Below are positions 41,009 through 49,406 of a stretch of DNA of 64,000 nucleotides, piece after piece (position 1 is the stretch's first letter; each line of letters starts with the position of its first letter). The DNA comes from Candidatus Woesearchaeota archaeon (lineage in GTDB: Archaea > Nanobdellota > Nanobdellia > Woesearchaeales > JAFGLG01), in NCBI GenBank assembly GCA_016928155.1, contig JAFGLG010000006.1, forward strand, positions 38,374 through 102,373. Direction: 5' to 3'. The position numbers were made by a program, and so were the translations under genes. The notes under the pieces are model-generated. The model had not been told where the DNA came from. It saw only the letters and a program-made list of their open reading frames with translations, and made no database searches.

Positions 41009-41642
41009 CGCGTTTGTTTATTGAATCGAGATATGCTGCAGTCCTGGGATTGTCGAAACAGATGATGACCTTTATCTTTTCATTCCCGAACTTCTTGAGT
41101 CCTGAGAGTGTTGCCTTGAGTGATCTGCTCGGTGTCACGCCATATTTCTTTCTTGCATCCATCACAGGTATTGCTATGCTCTTGGCTTTTTCAGACAGCG
41201 CTATCTTGATTGCCTCGGTGGCCGCCTTCCTTATCGTGGCTTCTGATGCCCTCTTCCTTTTTCCTGTTGCCGGGTCATATGTCAGTGCTATCGCATGTAT
41301 CAGCTTGCGCCTGTCATGTTTCGACCATCCTTTATCGAGGATTGCCGTCCCTCTCCGGAACGGGCCGCCGTTCTTGAGGAGGAGTCTCATTGAGGACATC
41401 TGGGCGTATCTCGGCTCCCAATTGTGCTTGTCATACATCATGGTGTAGTAATGCCTTATCTCTTTTGGGAGCTTTCTGAGCAGAAGGTTGTATGCCGCTT
41501 TTTCTGGCGTTTTGAGTTTCTCTGATTTCTCCCTGATTTTCCCGGCACCGCTTGTTCCGAGGAGCATCAGCCCGTTGGCGGAATTCACGATAGCATCGGC
41601 TTTTTTGTTGATGGCATATCCTTTCTGGTGGAGAATTCTCAT
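40992..41642 (-). CDS. Macrodomain protein
   Basis: The ADP-ribose-binding macrodomain is recognisable from ADAIVNSANGLMLLGTSGAGKIREKSE, AILDKGWSKHDRRKLIHAIAL, a phosphate-loop region IAIPVMDARKKYG and a C-terminal VIICFDNPRTAAYL. It could remove or read ADP-ribose on proteins or nucleic acids. It starts by overlapping the OapC-like gene stop by 4 bp, so it belongs to the OapA/B/C-like operon. Length is 216 aa. Confidence 0.85.
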   Translation of the reverse strand: MRILHQKGYAINKKADAIVNSANGLMLLGTSGAGKIREKSEKLKTPEKAAYNLLLRKLPKEIRHYYTMMYDKHNWEPRYAQMSSMRLLLKNGGPFRRGTAILDKGWSKHDRRKLIHAIALTYDPATGKRKRASEATIRKAATEAIKIALSEKAKSIAIPVMDARKKYGVTPSRSLKATLSGLKKFGNEKIKVIICFDNPRTAAYLDSINKRAISRL

Positions 41643-42013
41643 TTTTTTGCGTGCTTGAAGGTCGTGGGAAGGTCTATCATGTATTTGCCGTCTTCCAGCT
41701 TGTAGACGAGAGGGTCTTTCTTGAATAGGTGCACGAGGTCTATCTCGAACTTGCCCGGCTTCAGCACCCTGATAGATTCGAAATCGAGAACAACAGGGTC
41801 ATCCCTGTTCCTGTGCTCGCCTATGATGTTAAGGACATCTTTCTCGATCTCTTTCTTCTCCTCTTTGGTGAGCTTCTCGGTTATCTCTTCTGCCTGCTGT
41901 AGCTTTTCCTTTCGTATGTAGAAGAACAGTTTTGAGCCGCATGGGCATCCTTTTAGGATCTCGTTGGATCCGTCGTCATAAAATGTGTTGCATCTCACGC
42001 ATTGATGCGGCAT
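41639..42013 (-). CDS. OapC-like zinc-ribbon protein
   Basis: The N-terminal zinc ribbon is CVRCNTFYDDGSNEILKGCPCG (two Cys pairs); an acidic helical region (about 38-65) and a beta-rich C-terminal domain follow, ending DLPTTFKHAKK. This matches the archaeal zinc-ribbon family named OapC, found with OapA (GTPase) and OapB (DUF2073) near replication origins in some archaea. Its order after the GTPase and the DUF2073-like gene agrees. The molecular function is unknown. Confidence 0.78.
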   Translation of the reverse strand: MPHQCVRCNTFYDDGSNEILKGCPCGSKLFFYIRKEKLQQAEEITEKLTKEEKKEIEKDVLNIIGEHRNRDDPVVLDFESIRVLKPGKFEIDLVHLFKKDPLVYKLEDGKYMIDLPTTFKHAKK

Positions 42014-42056
42014 TTTGGACTCCGCACGCAGAAAATTTCTTTGATTTTCCTGTGCC

Positions 42057-42446
42057 TTATCTCTTTTTCCTTCTCCTCTTCGGCTCTTGCGCGAGGAGTT
42101 GTATCTTGTGTGGGTCTTTGGTTATCTCTTTCACTACGCTTGCCGGCCCTATGATTGTGAATCCCTGCCTGTTCCCGAGGAGGGCTCCTGCCAGTATCGC
42201 CCTCATCTTCCCGACCGGGTCATTTTCTTTCGCCTCTGGATTTATGACTGCCATCTCTATCCCCTTGAACTCGTCATCGATCTCTTCCATTGTCGTCTTT
42301 ATCATCTCTGCTTCCTCTTCCTTTTTGAGTCGGCCTTCTAGCAGCACTATCTTGTTCTCTTTGGCTATCTTCAGCAGTTTCCTTATTCTACCGAGCGAGC
42401 TCAGGGATTCTATCTCTGTATACGGCACGAATTGTATTGTCAGCAT
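42057..42446 (-). CDS. OapB-like protein (DUF2073 family)
   Basis: This 129-residue protein starts MLTIQFVPYTEIESLSS and has a helix with LLKIAKENKIVLLEGRLKKEEE, a strand EFKGIEMAVI, AGALLGNRQGFTIIGPASVVKEI, and a very basic C-terminus KRRRKKR. The pattern fits DUF2073/OapB, a small archaeal protein with RNA-binding reports in Thermococcales. It directly follows the GTPase gene and precedes the zinc-ribbon gene. Confidence 0.78.
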   Translation of the reverse strand: MLTIQFVPYTEIESLSSLGRIRKLLKIAKENKIVLLEGRLKKEEEAEMIKTTMEEIDDEFKGIEMAVINPEAKENDPVGKMRAILAGALLGNRQGFTIIGPASVVKEITKDPHKIQLLAQEPKRRRKKR

Positions 42447-43079
42447 TTATCCCACCAGTGCAAATAATCCTTCATAAAAATTGTCTATGTTCTTGCCGAA
42501 TTTGGCGCTTATCCCGATGACATCATATTGTGGGAACGTGGCCTGGAGCTTCTTGAGGTTGGCTCTCCTGAGATCGATCTTGTTCCCTACGATGAGTACA
42601 GGTATCTTCCTGGCCTCGAGATTTCCGATGATTGTTATGTTCACTTGAGAATAAGGGTCCTTTGTGGCGTCTAGCACCACTATCACTGCATCCATGTCAT
42701 CGAGCCATTTTATTGCATCGATGACTCCTTTTGTTGCCTCTTTCGCTCTCTTCTTTGCATCCTTCTCTTTCATTCCTTTTTTGACGAAGTCTTCATAATC
42801 GATCTTTGTCGCGATCCCGGGCGTGTCAACAAGGTTGAATGAGAGCTCCTTCCCTTTGGATTTTATGTTTATCTGTTCTTTTATCTGGACTTCTCTTGTC
42901 TCGTGGGCCATGGCGCTTGTCTTGCCCATCTCCTCGCCGAGCCAGTCCTTGCATATCCTGTTGGCAAGTGTTGTCTTCCCCCCGTTCGGAGGACCGTATA
43001 GTCCGAGTTTTACATGCTTCTTCTCTTTGAAGATGTTCTTGAAGACTTTGTTCAGGAATTTCTTGAAAAGTTCAATCAT
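42447..43079 (-). CDS. Era-like GTPase (OapA-like)
   Basis: This 210-residue small GTPase has P-loop GPPNGGKT (29-36), switch II VDTPGI, the G4 motif GNKIDLRR and the G5 motif GISAKFG. A short basic amphipathic N-terminus (LFKKFLNKVFKNIFKEKK) could bind membrane or RNA. It is the first gene of the GTPase, OapB-like, OapC-like, macrodomain operon. The operon starts next to an unusual AT-rich repeat region. Confidence 0.85.
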   Translation of the reverse strand: MIELFKKFLNKVFKNIFKEKKHVKLGLYGPPNGGKTTLANRICKDWLGEEMGKTSAMAHETREVQIKEQINIKSKGKELSFNLVDTPGIATKIDYEDFVKKGMKEKDAKKRAKEATKGVIDAIKWLDDMDAVIVVLDATKDPYSQVNITIIGNLEARKIPVLIVGNKIDLRRANLKKLQATFPQYDVIGISAKFGKNIDNFYEGLFALVG

Positions 43080-43444
43080 CTGACCACCATATATTATTAA
43101 TGTGTCATGGATATGCTGATTTATATATTGAGTTATATATCGATTTATGTATTGGGTTATATGTTGATTGATATAATATTATCATATTTTTGTTATCATC
43201 TTTTGCAGGAATTGGTTTATATATGTTTCCCTTTTAAGCCTGACAGAATACAGGACATCATAAGAATCATATGGCGTCATAAGAATTGAGGTCATAAGGA
43301 TAATAGGCGCTCAGTAGTTACTTCCGTTCATCATCTCCCTTGCGGGATCTGTTGGTGTTCACTACATCATCGCGCAATATCAATAGCGCTTGATTATTTA
43401 TAAATTATGGCACTTGGTCATGGCACTGGGTACGTCACTTGGAT
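43080..43444. other. Non-coding AT-rich region with degenerate repeats
   Basis: This 365-bp gap between two minus-strand genes holds no convincing gene. It carries a 24-bp repeat (43118-43141, 43142-43165, plus a degenerate third copy) and three copies of TCATAAGAAT/TCATAAGGAT (43258, 43277, 43292). A TATA-like ATTTATAAATTA on the plus strand near 43395-43406 has no gene behind it. A 60-codon hydrophobic frame at 43107-43289 arises from the repeats and is doubtful. Confidence 0.6.
43118..43165. repeat. 24-bp tandem repeat, two close copies
   Basis: The unit GATTTATRTATTGRGTTATA plus four bases occurs at 43118 and 43142; 43166-43189 looks like a decayed third copy beginning GATTGATATA. It lies just upstream of the OapA-like GTPase gene. 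Confidence 0.7.
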
Positions 43445-44179
43445 TTATTCCTCAGAGTCACCTTCACAGTCTCCTTCATGATTTTCTTCATGGTCTGCTT
43501 CATCCGGGGGGTCAGCCCCACCATTCTCTGGCTCGTCTCCCTCGGATTCATCTGATTTTTTGTCTTCTGAGGATTTTTTGTCTCTTTCTGCATTCTTTGC
43601 ATTTTCTTTGTCGATTCTTGGTGCATGGTAATTCATCCTGTACAATGCTATCATCATGAGTGTCTTGTAATCCAGTTTTTCTTGTCCTGTTGTGCTCTCA
43701 TATCTTGATTTGTAATAGTTGTAAAGGTTCCTTTCCACCCCTGCTTCTGTTCTTTCTCTTGCTTCTGCATGCATGTATTCATGGTCCAGTAAGTATCTTG
43801 TTGAGATGGATCTCTTTATCGTGAATGGCGCCACGCTTCTTGGTTGCTCATAGTATTTTGAGAGCAGGATGACTGCTTCCTCGAGGTTTGCGCTGCCATT
43901 TTCTTCTGTATCTTTTGTATAATCAGTGGCTGCCAGGACTTCTTTCCCATAGTCAAGCACTCCTTGCCCGATAATCTTTACAGGCTTTCCCCGTCGGATG
44001 TATCTCAGTACAAAATCTGAGATGTCTTTGGAGTGTCTTCTCAGGTAGCTGGTGATTATGGCGCTTGCCCCTTTTGCTCTGGCATAGAACTCATTGAAAT
44101 GCCTTCTCGGCAGGTTTGTCTCTATTGAATTGTCGTACAGTACAAGGTATCCGCCTAGTGTTGCTTCTAATGCTGACAT
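43445..44179 (-). CDS. Putative zincin-like protein with acidic tail
   Basis: This 244-residue protein has an HExxH motif at His133-Glu134-His137 in YLLDHEYMHAEARE, a pattern of zinc metallopeptidases, with a possible further ligand in GVERN or later. The N-terminal 120 residues are ordered (LVLYDNSIETNLP, FYARAKGASAIITSYL). The last ~55 residues are a low-complexity Asp/Glu/Ser/Lys tail that should be disordered. No signal peptide is seen. It lies directly downstream of PAN and probably shares its transcript. Function inferred only. Confidence 0.6.
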   Translation of the reverse strand: MSALEATLGGYLVLYDNSIETNLPRRHFNEFYARAKGASAIITSYLRRHSKDISDFVLRYIRRGKPVKIIGQGVLDYGKEVLAATDYTKDTEENGSANLEEAVILLSKYYEQPRSVAPFTIKRSISTRYLLDHEYMHAEARERTEAGVERNLYNYYKSRYESTTGQEKLDYKTLMMIALYRMNYHAPRIDKENAKNAERDKKSSEDKKSDESEGDEPENGGADPPDEADHEENHEGDCEGDSEE

Positions 44180-44222
44180 TTTATCCGCCTACCCCTTTTA
44201 GAATTATCTGGCCTGGTTGAAT

Positions 44223-45362
44223 CTAACCGAAGATTCCTTTGTAGTCGTTTTCTTCTTCTTTCTGCCTGACTTTCTCGACTGCACTCAGGAAGTCCTTCTC
44301 TGTGACCTTAGACCTGTCTTCCCTGATTGCAAAATATCCTGCTTCTGTGCATGATGCGTTTATCTCTGCTCCTGAGAAATCATGCATCTTCGATATTATC
44401 TTGTCGATATCTATTTTACAGATGGACATGTTCTTTGTGTGTATCTTGAATATCTCTTTCCTTCCTTCATCGTTCGGTATCCCTATCTCGATGAGCCTGT
44501 CAAGCCTTCCTGGCCTGATCACTGCCGGATCGAGTATGTCCTTCCTGTTTGTGCATCCGATTATCTTGACATTTCCCAACGGCTTGAACCCGTCTATCTC
44601 AGCCAGCAGCTGCATGAATGTCCTCTGGACCTCCCTCTCGCCGGATGTCCCTACTTCTATCCTCTTGGCAGCGAGGGCATCTATCTCGTCTATGAATACT
44701 ATTGAAGGGGCTTTCTCGCGGGCCAGCTGGAACACTTCTTTGACAAGCTTTGCTCCCTCACCTATGAATTTCTGGACAAGCTCGCTGCCCACGATCTCGA
44801 TGAATGTCGAATCTGTTGCTGTCGCGACTGCCTTTGCCAGAAGGGTCTTGCCTGTTCCTGGCGGGCCATGCAGGAGTATCCCCTTTGGGGGCTTTATCCC
44901 TATCTTTTCGAATAGCTCCGGTTTCTTCAGCGGAAGCTCCACAACTTCCCTTATCTCTTCTGCCTCTCTGCTGAGGCCGCCGATTTCACCCCATTGGACT
45001 TTGGGCTTCTCGATGATTATGAATTTCTCCACATTGAATTTCTTCATCTTCTCTGCTTTCCTGATTATTGTGAGGTTCTTCTGCTCGACCAGCACTGTGT
45101 CTCCAGGTTTTATCTTGCCTGCATCTCCAGACAGCGCAACGAAGAACTCATTTCCGTTCTGGAGCATGAGGAATGCGTGGCCTTTGCTTATCTGCCTTAC
45201 CTGCGCCACGAGGAGCGGAGGTTCCCTGTATTTTTTTACCTCTTCCTTCAGGCTGTTTATCGTGTCCCTGAGGAGCTTGTTCTCCTCTTCGAGCTGGCTG
45301 ATGTTGGTTGTATAGCTGTACATCACATCTTCCAGCTCCTTGTTTTGGTCTTTTATAACCAT
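44223..45362 (-). CDS. pan: Proteasome-activating nucleotidase (PAN)
   Basis: PAN unfolds proteins and feeds them to the 20S proteasome. A coiled coil (1-45) ends at the EPP segment (47-49), then an OB domain (50-110), then AAA+ with Walker A GPPGTGKT (166-173), Walker B IVFIDEIDAL and the SRH block RPGRLDR. The C-terminus is YKGIFG; the usual HbYX tail (such as Leu-Tyr-Arg) is replaced by Ile-Phe-Gly. A palindromic TATA at 45384-45394 is ~25 nt upstream, so translation is probably leaderless. Confidence 0.95.
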   Translation of the reverse strand: MVIKDQNKELEDVMYSYTTNISQLEEENKLLRDTINSLKEEVKKYREPPLLVAQVRQISKGHAFLMLQNGNEFFVALSGDAGKIKPGDTVLVEQKNLTIIRKAEKMKKFNVEKFIIIEKPKVQWGEIGGLSREAEEIREVVELPLKKPELFEKIGIKPPKGILLHGPPGTGKTLLAKAVATATDSTFIEIVGSELVQKFIGEGAKLVKEVFQLAREKAPSIVFIDEIDALAAKRIEVGTSGEREVQRTFMQLLAEIDGFKPLGNVKIIGCTNRKDILDPAVIRPGRLDRLIEIGIPNDEGRKEIFKIHTKNMSICKIDIDKIISKMHDFSGAEINASCTEAGYFAIREDRSKVTEKDFLSAVEKVRQKEEENDYKGIFG

Positions 45363-45383
45363 AATGGATTGGGGTGGTCGGCT

Positions 45384-45456
45384 ATTTATAAATATTTCCC
45401 AGTCAGCGGCTCTGTCCGGGTCATTGGTTTAAGGTCAGGATGATTTTCTGACTGGG
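45384..45456 (-). promoter_or_regulatory. PAN promoter with an upstream inverted repeat
   Basis: The TATA box ATTTATAAATA (45384-45394) is followed upstream, on the minus strand, by a perfect 9-bp inverted repeat: CCCAGTCAG at 45398-45406 and CTGACTGGG at 45448-45456, with 41 nt between. The near arm almost touches the BRE/TATA. It may be a control site or a hairpin in an RNA read the other way. Confidence 0.5.
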
Positions 45457-45721
45457 ATACAGGTACGTCGCCAGGGAAGCTCTCTGATCGATTATCTTTT
45501 ATTATTATCCTTTATCAGGAGCGGCCTGAGGGGATTCATGTTCAGCTTGAGTGAGGTATGAGGTGATTCTGTTTCTTGACAGGTATCATTTTGGATATCT
45601 GAAAATCAGGGGTTTTAGACATGCCGGCTGACTCTCATAATCTTTGATCGTGAGAATGGGAATGGAGCATTTCCGCTGTTGCAGCCCCGGGATTCCTGGC
45701 AGAGCCCATGTCAGCTGATTA
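45457..45721. other. Intergenic region between PAN and the M24 peptidase gene
   Basis: These 265 bp follow the PAN upstream repeat and precede the end of the M24 gene. No gene longer than 60 codons with a good start is present. I searched by eye for SRP, RNase P and tRNA signatures and saw none; a small guide RNA cannot be excluded. Confidence 0.45.
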
Positions 45722-46774
45722 TCATATTGGGAAGCAGAGAAGTTCTTTTGGTGCCTTTGTGAGGATCTTTGCCCTGCTGTGGACAAGGATGTCATCTTCT
45801 ATCCTTATGCCGTATCTCTTTGTATAGATGCCTGGTTCGATTGTGAATGCCTGGCCATTCTCGATGATTTCCAGTGATTTCTCATTGAGGTAGGGCCTTT
45901 CATGCACTTCTACGCCTATACCATGGCCGAGCCCGTGGAGAAAATGCTTTGCGAGACTGCCTAGGCTTTCTCTTGCTGCTGCATCGACTTGTCTTGCCAT
46001 GATCCCAGGCCTGACTGCTGATATTGCCTCCTCTTGGGCATGCAGGACCTTGTCATAGATCTCTTTCTCTTTCTTGCTTGGCTTGCCGAAGTATATTGTC
46101 CTTGTTATGTCTGATGTGTATCCTTTGTTCCACAGGCCGAAGTCTATGTAACAGAATCCTTTCCTGATCCTCTGTGTTGTTGGTGTATGGTGGGGCTTCC
46201 CTCCATTCTTCCTGTTTGCTACAATCGGCGGGAACGACGGCTGATACCCTCTTGAGCTCATGTGATAGAGGATTCTGCCTGCGAGCTCTGATTCTGTCCT
46301 GATCTTCTTTTTTGACATTTCAGAATACACCTCTGTGAGTATCCTGTCAGTCTCCTTGCAGGCATTCGTGATGTTCTCCATCTCATGTTGGGTCTTTTTT
46401 TTTCTGAGCTCTATTATGGATTTGGAGACATCAGATATCTTTGCTCCTGTCTCTTTCCTTATTCTGGCAGTGTAGTATTCAGGTATCTTTTTCCTGTTGA
46501 CTCCGAGGTTTTTTGTCTTGATACCTTTGAACAGCTCATGGAATTCCTTTGTGAGCGGTTTTGCATTGATGGATGTCTTTGCCCCGGCAAGTTCCATCGG
46601 GGGTAGGTACAGTGTATCCCTTTTTGATTTTGGTATTATGAGTGTTGCGTGCTCGCAGCTGGATCCTGTGAAATATTTTATGCTTGGGTCTGAAGTGGTG
46701 AATGATATGTTGAACAGCGCAGCTGCATCGATCCCCCTGCTATTCAGGTTTCTCTTGAATTCTTTCAGTTTCAT
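45722..46774 (-). CDS. M24-family peptidase (Xaa-Pro dipeptidase type)
   Basis: This 350-residue protein of the pita-bread fold has two metal Asp in IDFGLWNKGYTSDITRT, His in HGLGHGIGVEVHERP, and Glu in TIEPGIY and RIEDDI, the complete dinuclear site. An N-terminal creatinase-like domain (1-130) fits an Xaa-Pro dipeptidase or aminopeptidase. The start overlaps the TldE-like gene by 4 bp, making a three-gene peptidase set with TldE and TldD. Confidence 0.92.
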   Translation of the reverse strand: MKLKEFKRNLNSRGIDAAALFNISFTTSDPSIKYFTGSSCEHATLIIPKSKRDTLYLPPMELAGAKTSINAKPLTKEFHELFKGIKTKNLGVNRKKIPEYYTARIRKETGAKISDVSKSIIELRKKKTQHEMENITNACKETDRILTEVYSEMSKKKIRTESELAGRILYHMSSRGYQPSFPPIVANRKNGGKPHHTPTTQRIRKGFCYIDFGLWNKGYTSDITRTIYFGKPSKKEKEIYDKVLHAQEEAISAVRPGIMARQVDAAARESLGSLAKHFLHGLGHGIGVEVHERPYLNEKSLEIIENGQAFTIEPGIYTKRYGIRIEDDILVHSRAKILTKAPKELLCFPI

Positions 46775-48033
46775 ATGGTCTGGTTCACCTTTTTGCAGGC
46801 AAGCGCGCCTGTGTATATCCCATAGTTATTCGAGACTTTCCGCCCCACAGACACGATGTTTCTGAGGACTTCGTCCATCTTGCCTGACAGCATCACGTCT
46901 TTGACAGGTATCCGCTCGCCTTTTTTCAGGTAGTATCCATGCTCCATTTTTGTTGAGAATGCCGTTGTCGCAGGATTGGCTGTGTGGCTCCCTATCAGTG
47001 TCTCGACAATCAGTGCATCATCGATCTCACTGTATGGGCCTGTGAGTATGAGGTTGGAGTGGTCGATGCCCTGCTCTGTCCTGTTCCCTGTGCTCCTCTG
47101 CCCGAGCCTTTTTGCGGTGTTGAAGTCATATAGCGGGGATTTGAATATCCCGTTGCTGATTATGACAGTCTTCTGCGATGGTGTCCCCTCATAGTCGAAT
47201 CTGCTCGAATTCTGCCCCCATTCAAGTGTCCCGTCATCGACAAGCGACAGTTTCGGGTGCGCGATTGATTTTCCTGTTTTGCCTTTGTAGACTGATTTGT
47301 TCTTTTCTATGTTCTTTGCAGAGAAGTTCGGCACCAGCGCATTATGTATCAGGTCAGCTGCTGTCTTTGGCTTGAATAGCACATATCTCGCTTTTCGTTC
47401 CATCTTTCTTGGGTAGAGGAAATCATATGTCTTCCTTTTAAGGTCATCTATGAAGGGTATGATGTCGAAAAGCTTCACTTCTGTCATTGAGTTCCAATAG
47501 CTTGATACATTCGCTCCGCTCCTGGCTATTGTGTTTGCCCAAAGCCCGAACTCTGTCCTTTTCTGTTCTCCTTCTATGCCGTTTGAATTGAATATCTGGC
47601 TCTCTTCATGCTTGGCCTCGATTGCGACATGCGAGGCTATTATTCCTGACTTGACGCATTCATCTATTATGACGTCGGCCATGCTTGACATCTCTGCTTT
47701 TGTCAGCTCAGCCACTTTCTTGTCATGGCATCTTATGTTGCTGTATCTGGACCTGTTCGGGATTCCGTGGAAATAGTCTAGCCTGTCATTTGCCTTGCAT
47801 ATCTTGATGGCCTGGCGGAGTGTGTCTTTTGTGAGCCTGTTTGAATATGCGTAGCCCATGGCCTGGTTTTTCCACACCCTTATCTGGTATTTGCCCTTCT
47901 CTGTCTCTTCGAAGCTCTGGTAGCTGTTGTTGTTTATTGTGAGGGACTTATGTGTGACAGAGCCGATGTTTATCTGCACATGGTCTGCTTCTTTTTCCGC
48001 TTCTCTTATTATTCTTTTTATTTTCGAGTTCAT
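46771..48033 (-). CDS. TldE/PmbA-type subunit
   Basis: This 420-residue protein is the non-catalytic partner of TldD, with the family blocks YQSFEETEKGKYQIRVWKN, RFDYEGTPSQKTVIISNG and TAFSTKMEHGYYLKKGERIPV. It lacks the HExxxH zinc motif, as expected for TldE. TldD/TldE complexes degrade unfolded or modified peptides. It overlaps tldD by 4 bp and the M24 gene by 4 bp. Confidence 0.9.
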   Translation of the reverse strand: MNSKIKRIIREAEKEADHVQINIGSVTHKSLTINNNSYQSFEETEKGKYQIRVWKNQAMGYAYSNRLTKDTLRQAIKICKANDRLDYFHGIPNRSRYSNIRCHDKKVAELTKAEMSSMADVIIDECVKSGIIASHVAIEAKHEESQIFNSNGIEGEQKRTEFGLWANTIARSGANVSSYWNSMTEVKLFDIIPFIDDLKRKTYDFLYPRKMERKARYVLFKPKTAADLIHNALVPNFSAKNIEKNKSVYKGKTGKSIAHPKLSLVDDGTLEWGQNSSRFDYEGTPSQKTVIISNGIFKSPLYDFNTAKRLGQRSTGNRTEQGIDHSNLILTGPYSEIDDALIVETLIGSHTANPATTAFSTKMEHGYYLKKGERIPVKDVMLSGKMDEVLRNIVSVGRKVSNNYGIYTGALACKKVNQTI

Positions 48034-49385
48034 TTTCCGCCGACTAGAGCATCTTCTATGAGTATGCTGGGACAGTGCCCGATGACAGGCACCATCTGCC
48101 CTGATTTTCCGCAGTGCCCCGGGAATCCGGCCTGGTACCTGTCTGATATCGCAGTTATGTTGCCTAGGAGTTCCAGTGTATTCCCCGCTAATGAGATGTT
48201 CTTTAGGAGTGTCTTTATTTCGCCCCTCTCGATGAGGTAGCCCTCCTGTGCTGAGAACTGGAAGCTGCCCACTGCAGTGTCGACCTGCCCCCCGCTGCTC
48301 CCCTTGAGGTAGTATCCGTTCTTCATCTCCTTGAACATCTCTTCTGTTTTCCAGTCATGCTTCTTTATGTATGTGTTGCTCATCCTGACAAGAGGTATCT
48401 GTGATATGCCCCCTGCCCTGCCGTTCCCTGTTAGCTTCTGCCTGAGCGCCGCTGCTGTCTCCCTTGAGTTCAGGAATGTCTGGAGCCTCCCTTTGTTTAT
48501 CAACGTCGTCTTGCTGGCCTTGATCCCCTCATCGTCATAGAAGTAGCTTCCCCACATCTTTGGTATTGTGCCGTCGTCTATCACAGTGACATGGTCTGGG
48601 GCTATCCTTGTGCCTAATCTCCCGTCGAGGCATGATGCCTTCTGTATTATGTGGTCTGCTTCTGCTGCATGGCCCAGGGCTTCATGGATGAATACATCCG
48701 TCAGGACTCCGTCGCACACGACCTTTGTCCTGCCTCCTTTCGGGACTTTTGCATCAAGCAGCGCTATTGCTTTCTCCTTTGCCTTCTCTGTCGCTGCATG
48801 GAATTCTTTTGTCACCTCATAGCCTGCCTGCGCCCCCACCCTTCTGCTGTACTGCTCTATCTTCAGGCCTCTTTTTGCTGTGACTGATGCGCCGCCGTAG
48901 CAGTAGTTGAGCCTTTGCCTTATCTCTGATCCCTCCGAGTTCGTGAATCTTGTCTCTTTTGTGATGTCAAGATAGTTTGTGGATGCATTTGTTATCCTCT
49001 TGTCAGAAAGTGCTGATTTGGCCATCTCGAGCAGAAGTTTTTTCTTCTCTTCGAAGCCTATGCCGTGGAAATCTGTCTTCATCGGCACTGCCTTGCTTGC
49101 CTTGGTCCTTTTCTGGGAAGCTATCTCTCTCCTGACCTTTGTTTTCTTGTCTATTATCTTTGCTATCGACAGGGCCTGTTTCATTATGCTCTTCAGGTTT
49201 CCTTCTTCAGAATATGCGAATCCCCATCCGTTCTTGTACAGGACTCTGACTGATGCTCCTTCATGGACCCCGTGGCTCATGTCCTTTACTTCCTTGTTCC
49301 ATAGGGCTACAGAATTGCTCTGGATCCTTCCTTGCCTGATTTCCCAGTATCTTACTCCTCTTTCGTCTAATGGTGTGGTTGGCAT
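48030..49385 (-). CDS. tldD: Zinc metalloprotease TldD
   Basis: TldD is the catalytic subunit of the TldD/E protease. The zinc motif is HEALGHAAEAD; other blocks are YYDDEGIKASKTTLINKG and GSSGGQVDTAVGSFQFSAQEGYLIERGE, with CGKSGQ near the C-terminus. At 451 residues it is full length. The next minus-strand gene upstream (tyrS) ends 22 bp away, so tyrS, tldD, tldE and the M24 gene may be one transcript. Confidence 0.95.
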   Translation of the reverse strand: MPTTPLDERGVRYWEIRQGRIQSNSVALWNKEVKDMSHGVHEGASVRVLYKNGWGFAYSEEGNLKSIMKQALSIAKIIDKKTKVRREIASQKRTKASKAVPMKTDFHGIGFEEKKKLLLEMAKSALSDKRITNASTNYLDITKETRFTNSEGSEIRQRLNYCYGGASVTAKRGLKIEQYSRRVGAQAGYEVTKEFHAATEKAKEKAIALLDAKVPKGGRTKVVCDGVLTDVFIHEALGHAAEADHIIQKASCLDGRLGTRIAPDHVTVIDDGTIPKMWGSYFYDDEGIKASKTTLINKGRLQTFLNSRETAAALRQKLTGNGRAGGISQIPLVRMSNTYIKKHDWKTEEMFKEMKNGYYLKGSSGGQVDTAVGSFQFSAQEGYLIERGEIKTLLKNISLAGNTLELLGNITAISDRYQAGFPGHCGKSGQMVPVIGHCPSILIEDALVGGK

Positions 49386-49406
49386 TTGGTTCAGCTGGAT
49401 ATTTTT

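Noticed and set aside
43107..43289. 60-codon hydrophobic ORF in the repeat region
   Set aside because: Its sequence is produced by the 24-bp repeats (YILSYISIY...), there is no ribosome-binding site, and AT-rich DNA readily gives such frames. A real small membrane protein cannot be fully excluded.
44302..45315. 337-codon open frame on the plus strand
   Set aside because: It is antisense to PAN and is rich in Ser/Leu/Phe, the usual signature of a mirror frame of a Lys/Glu-rich gene.
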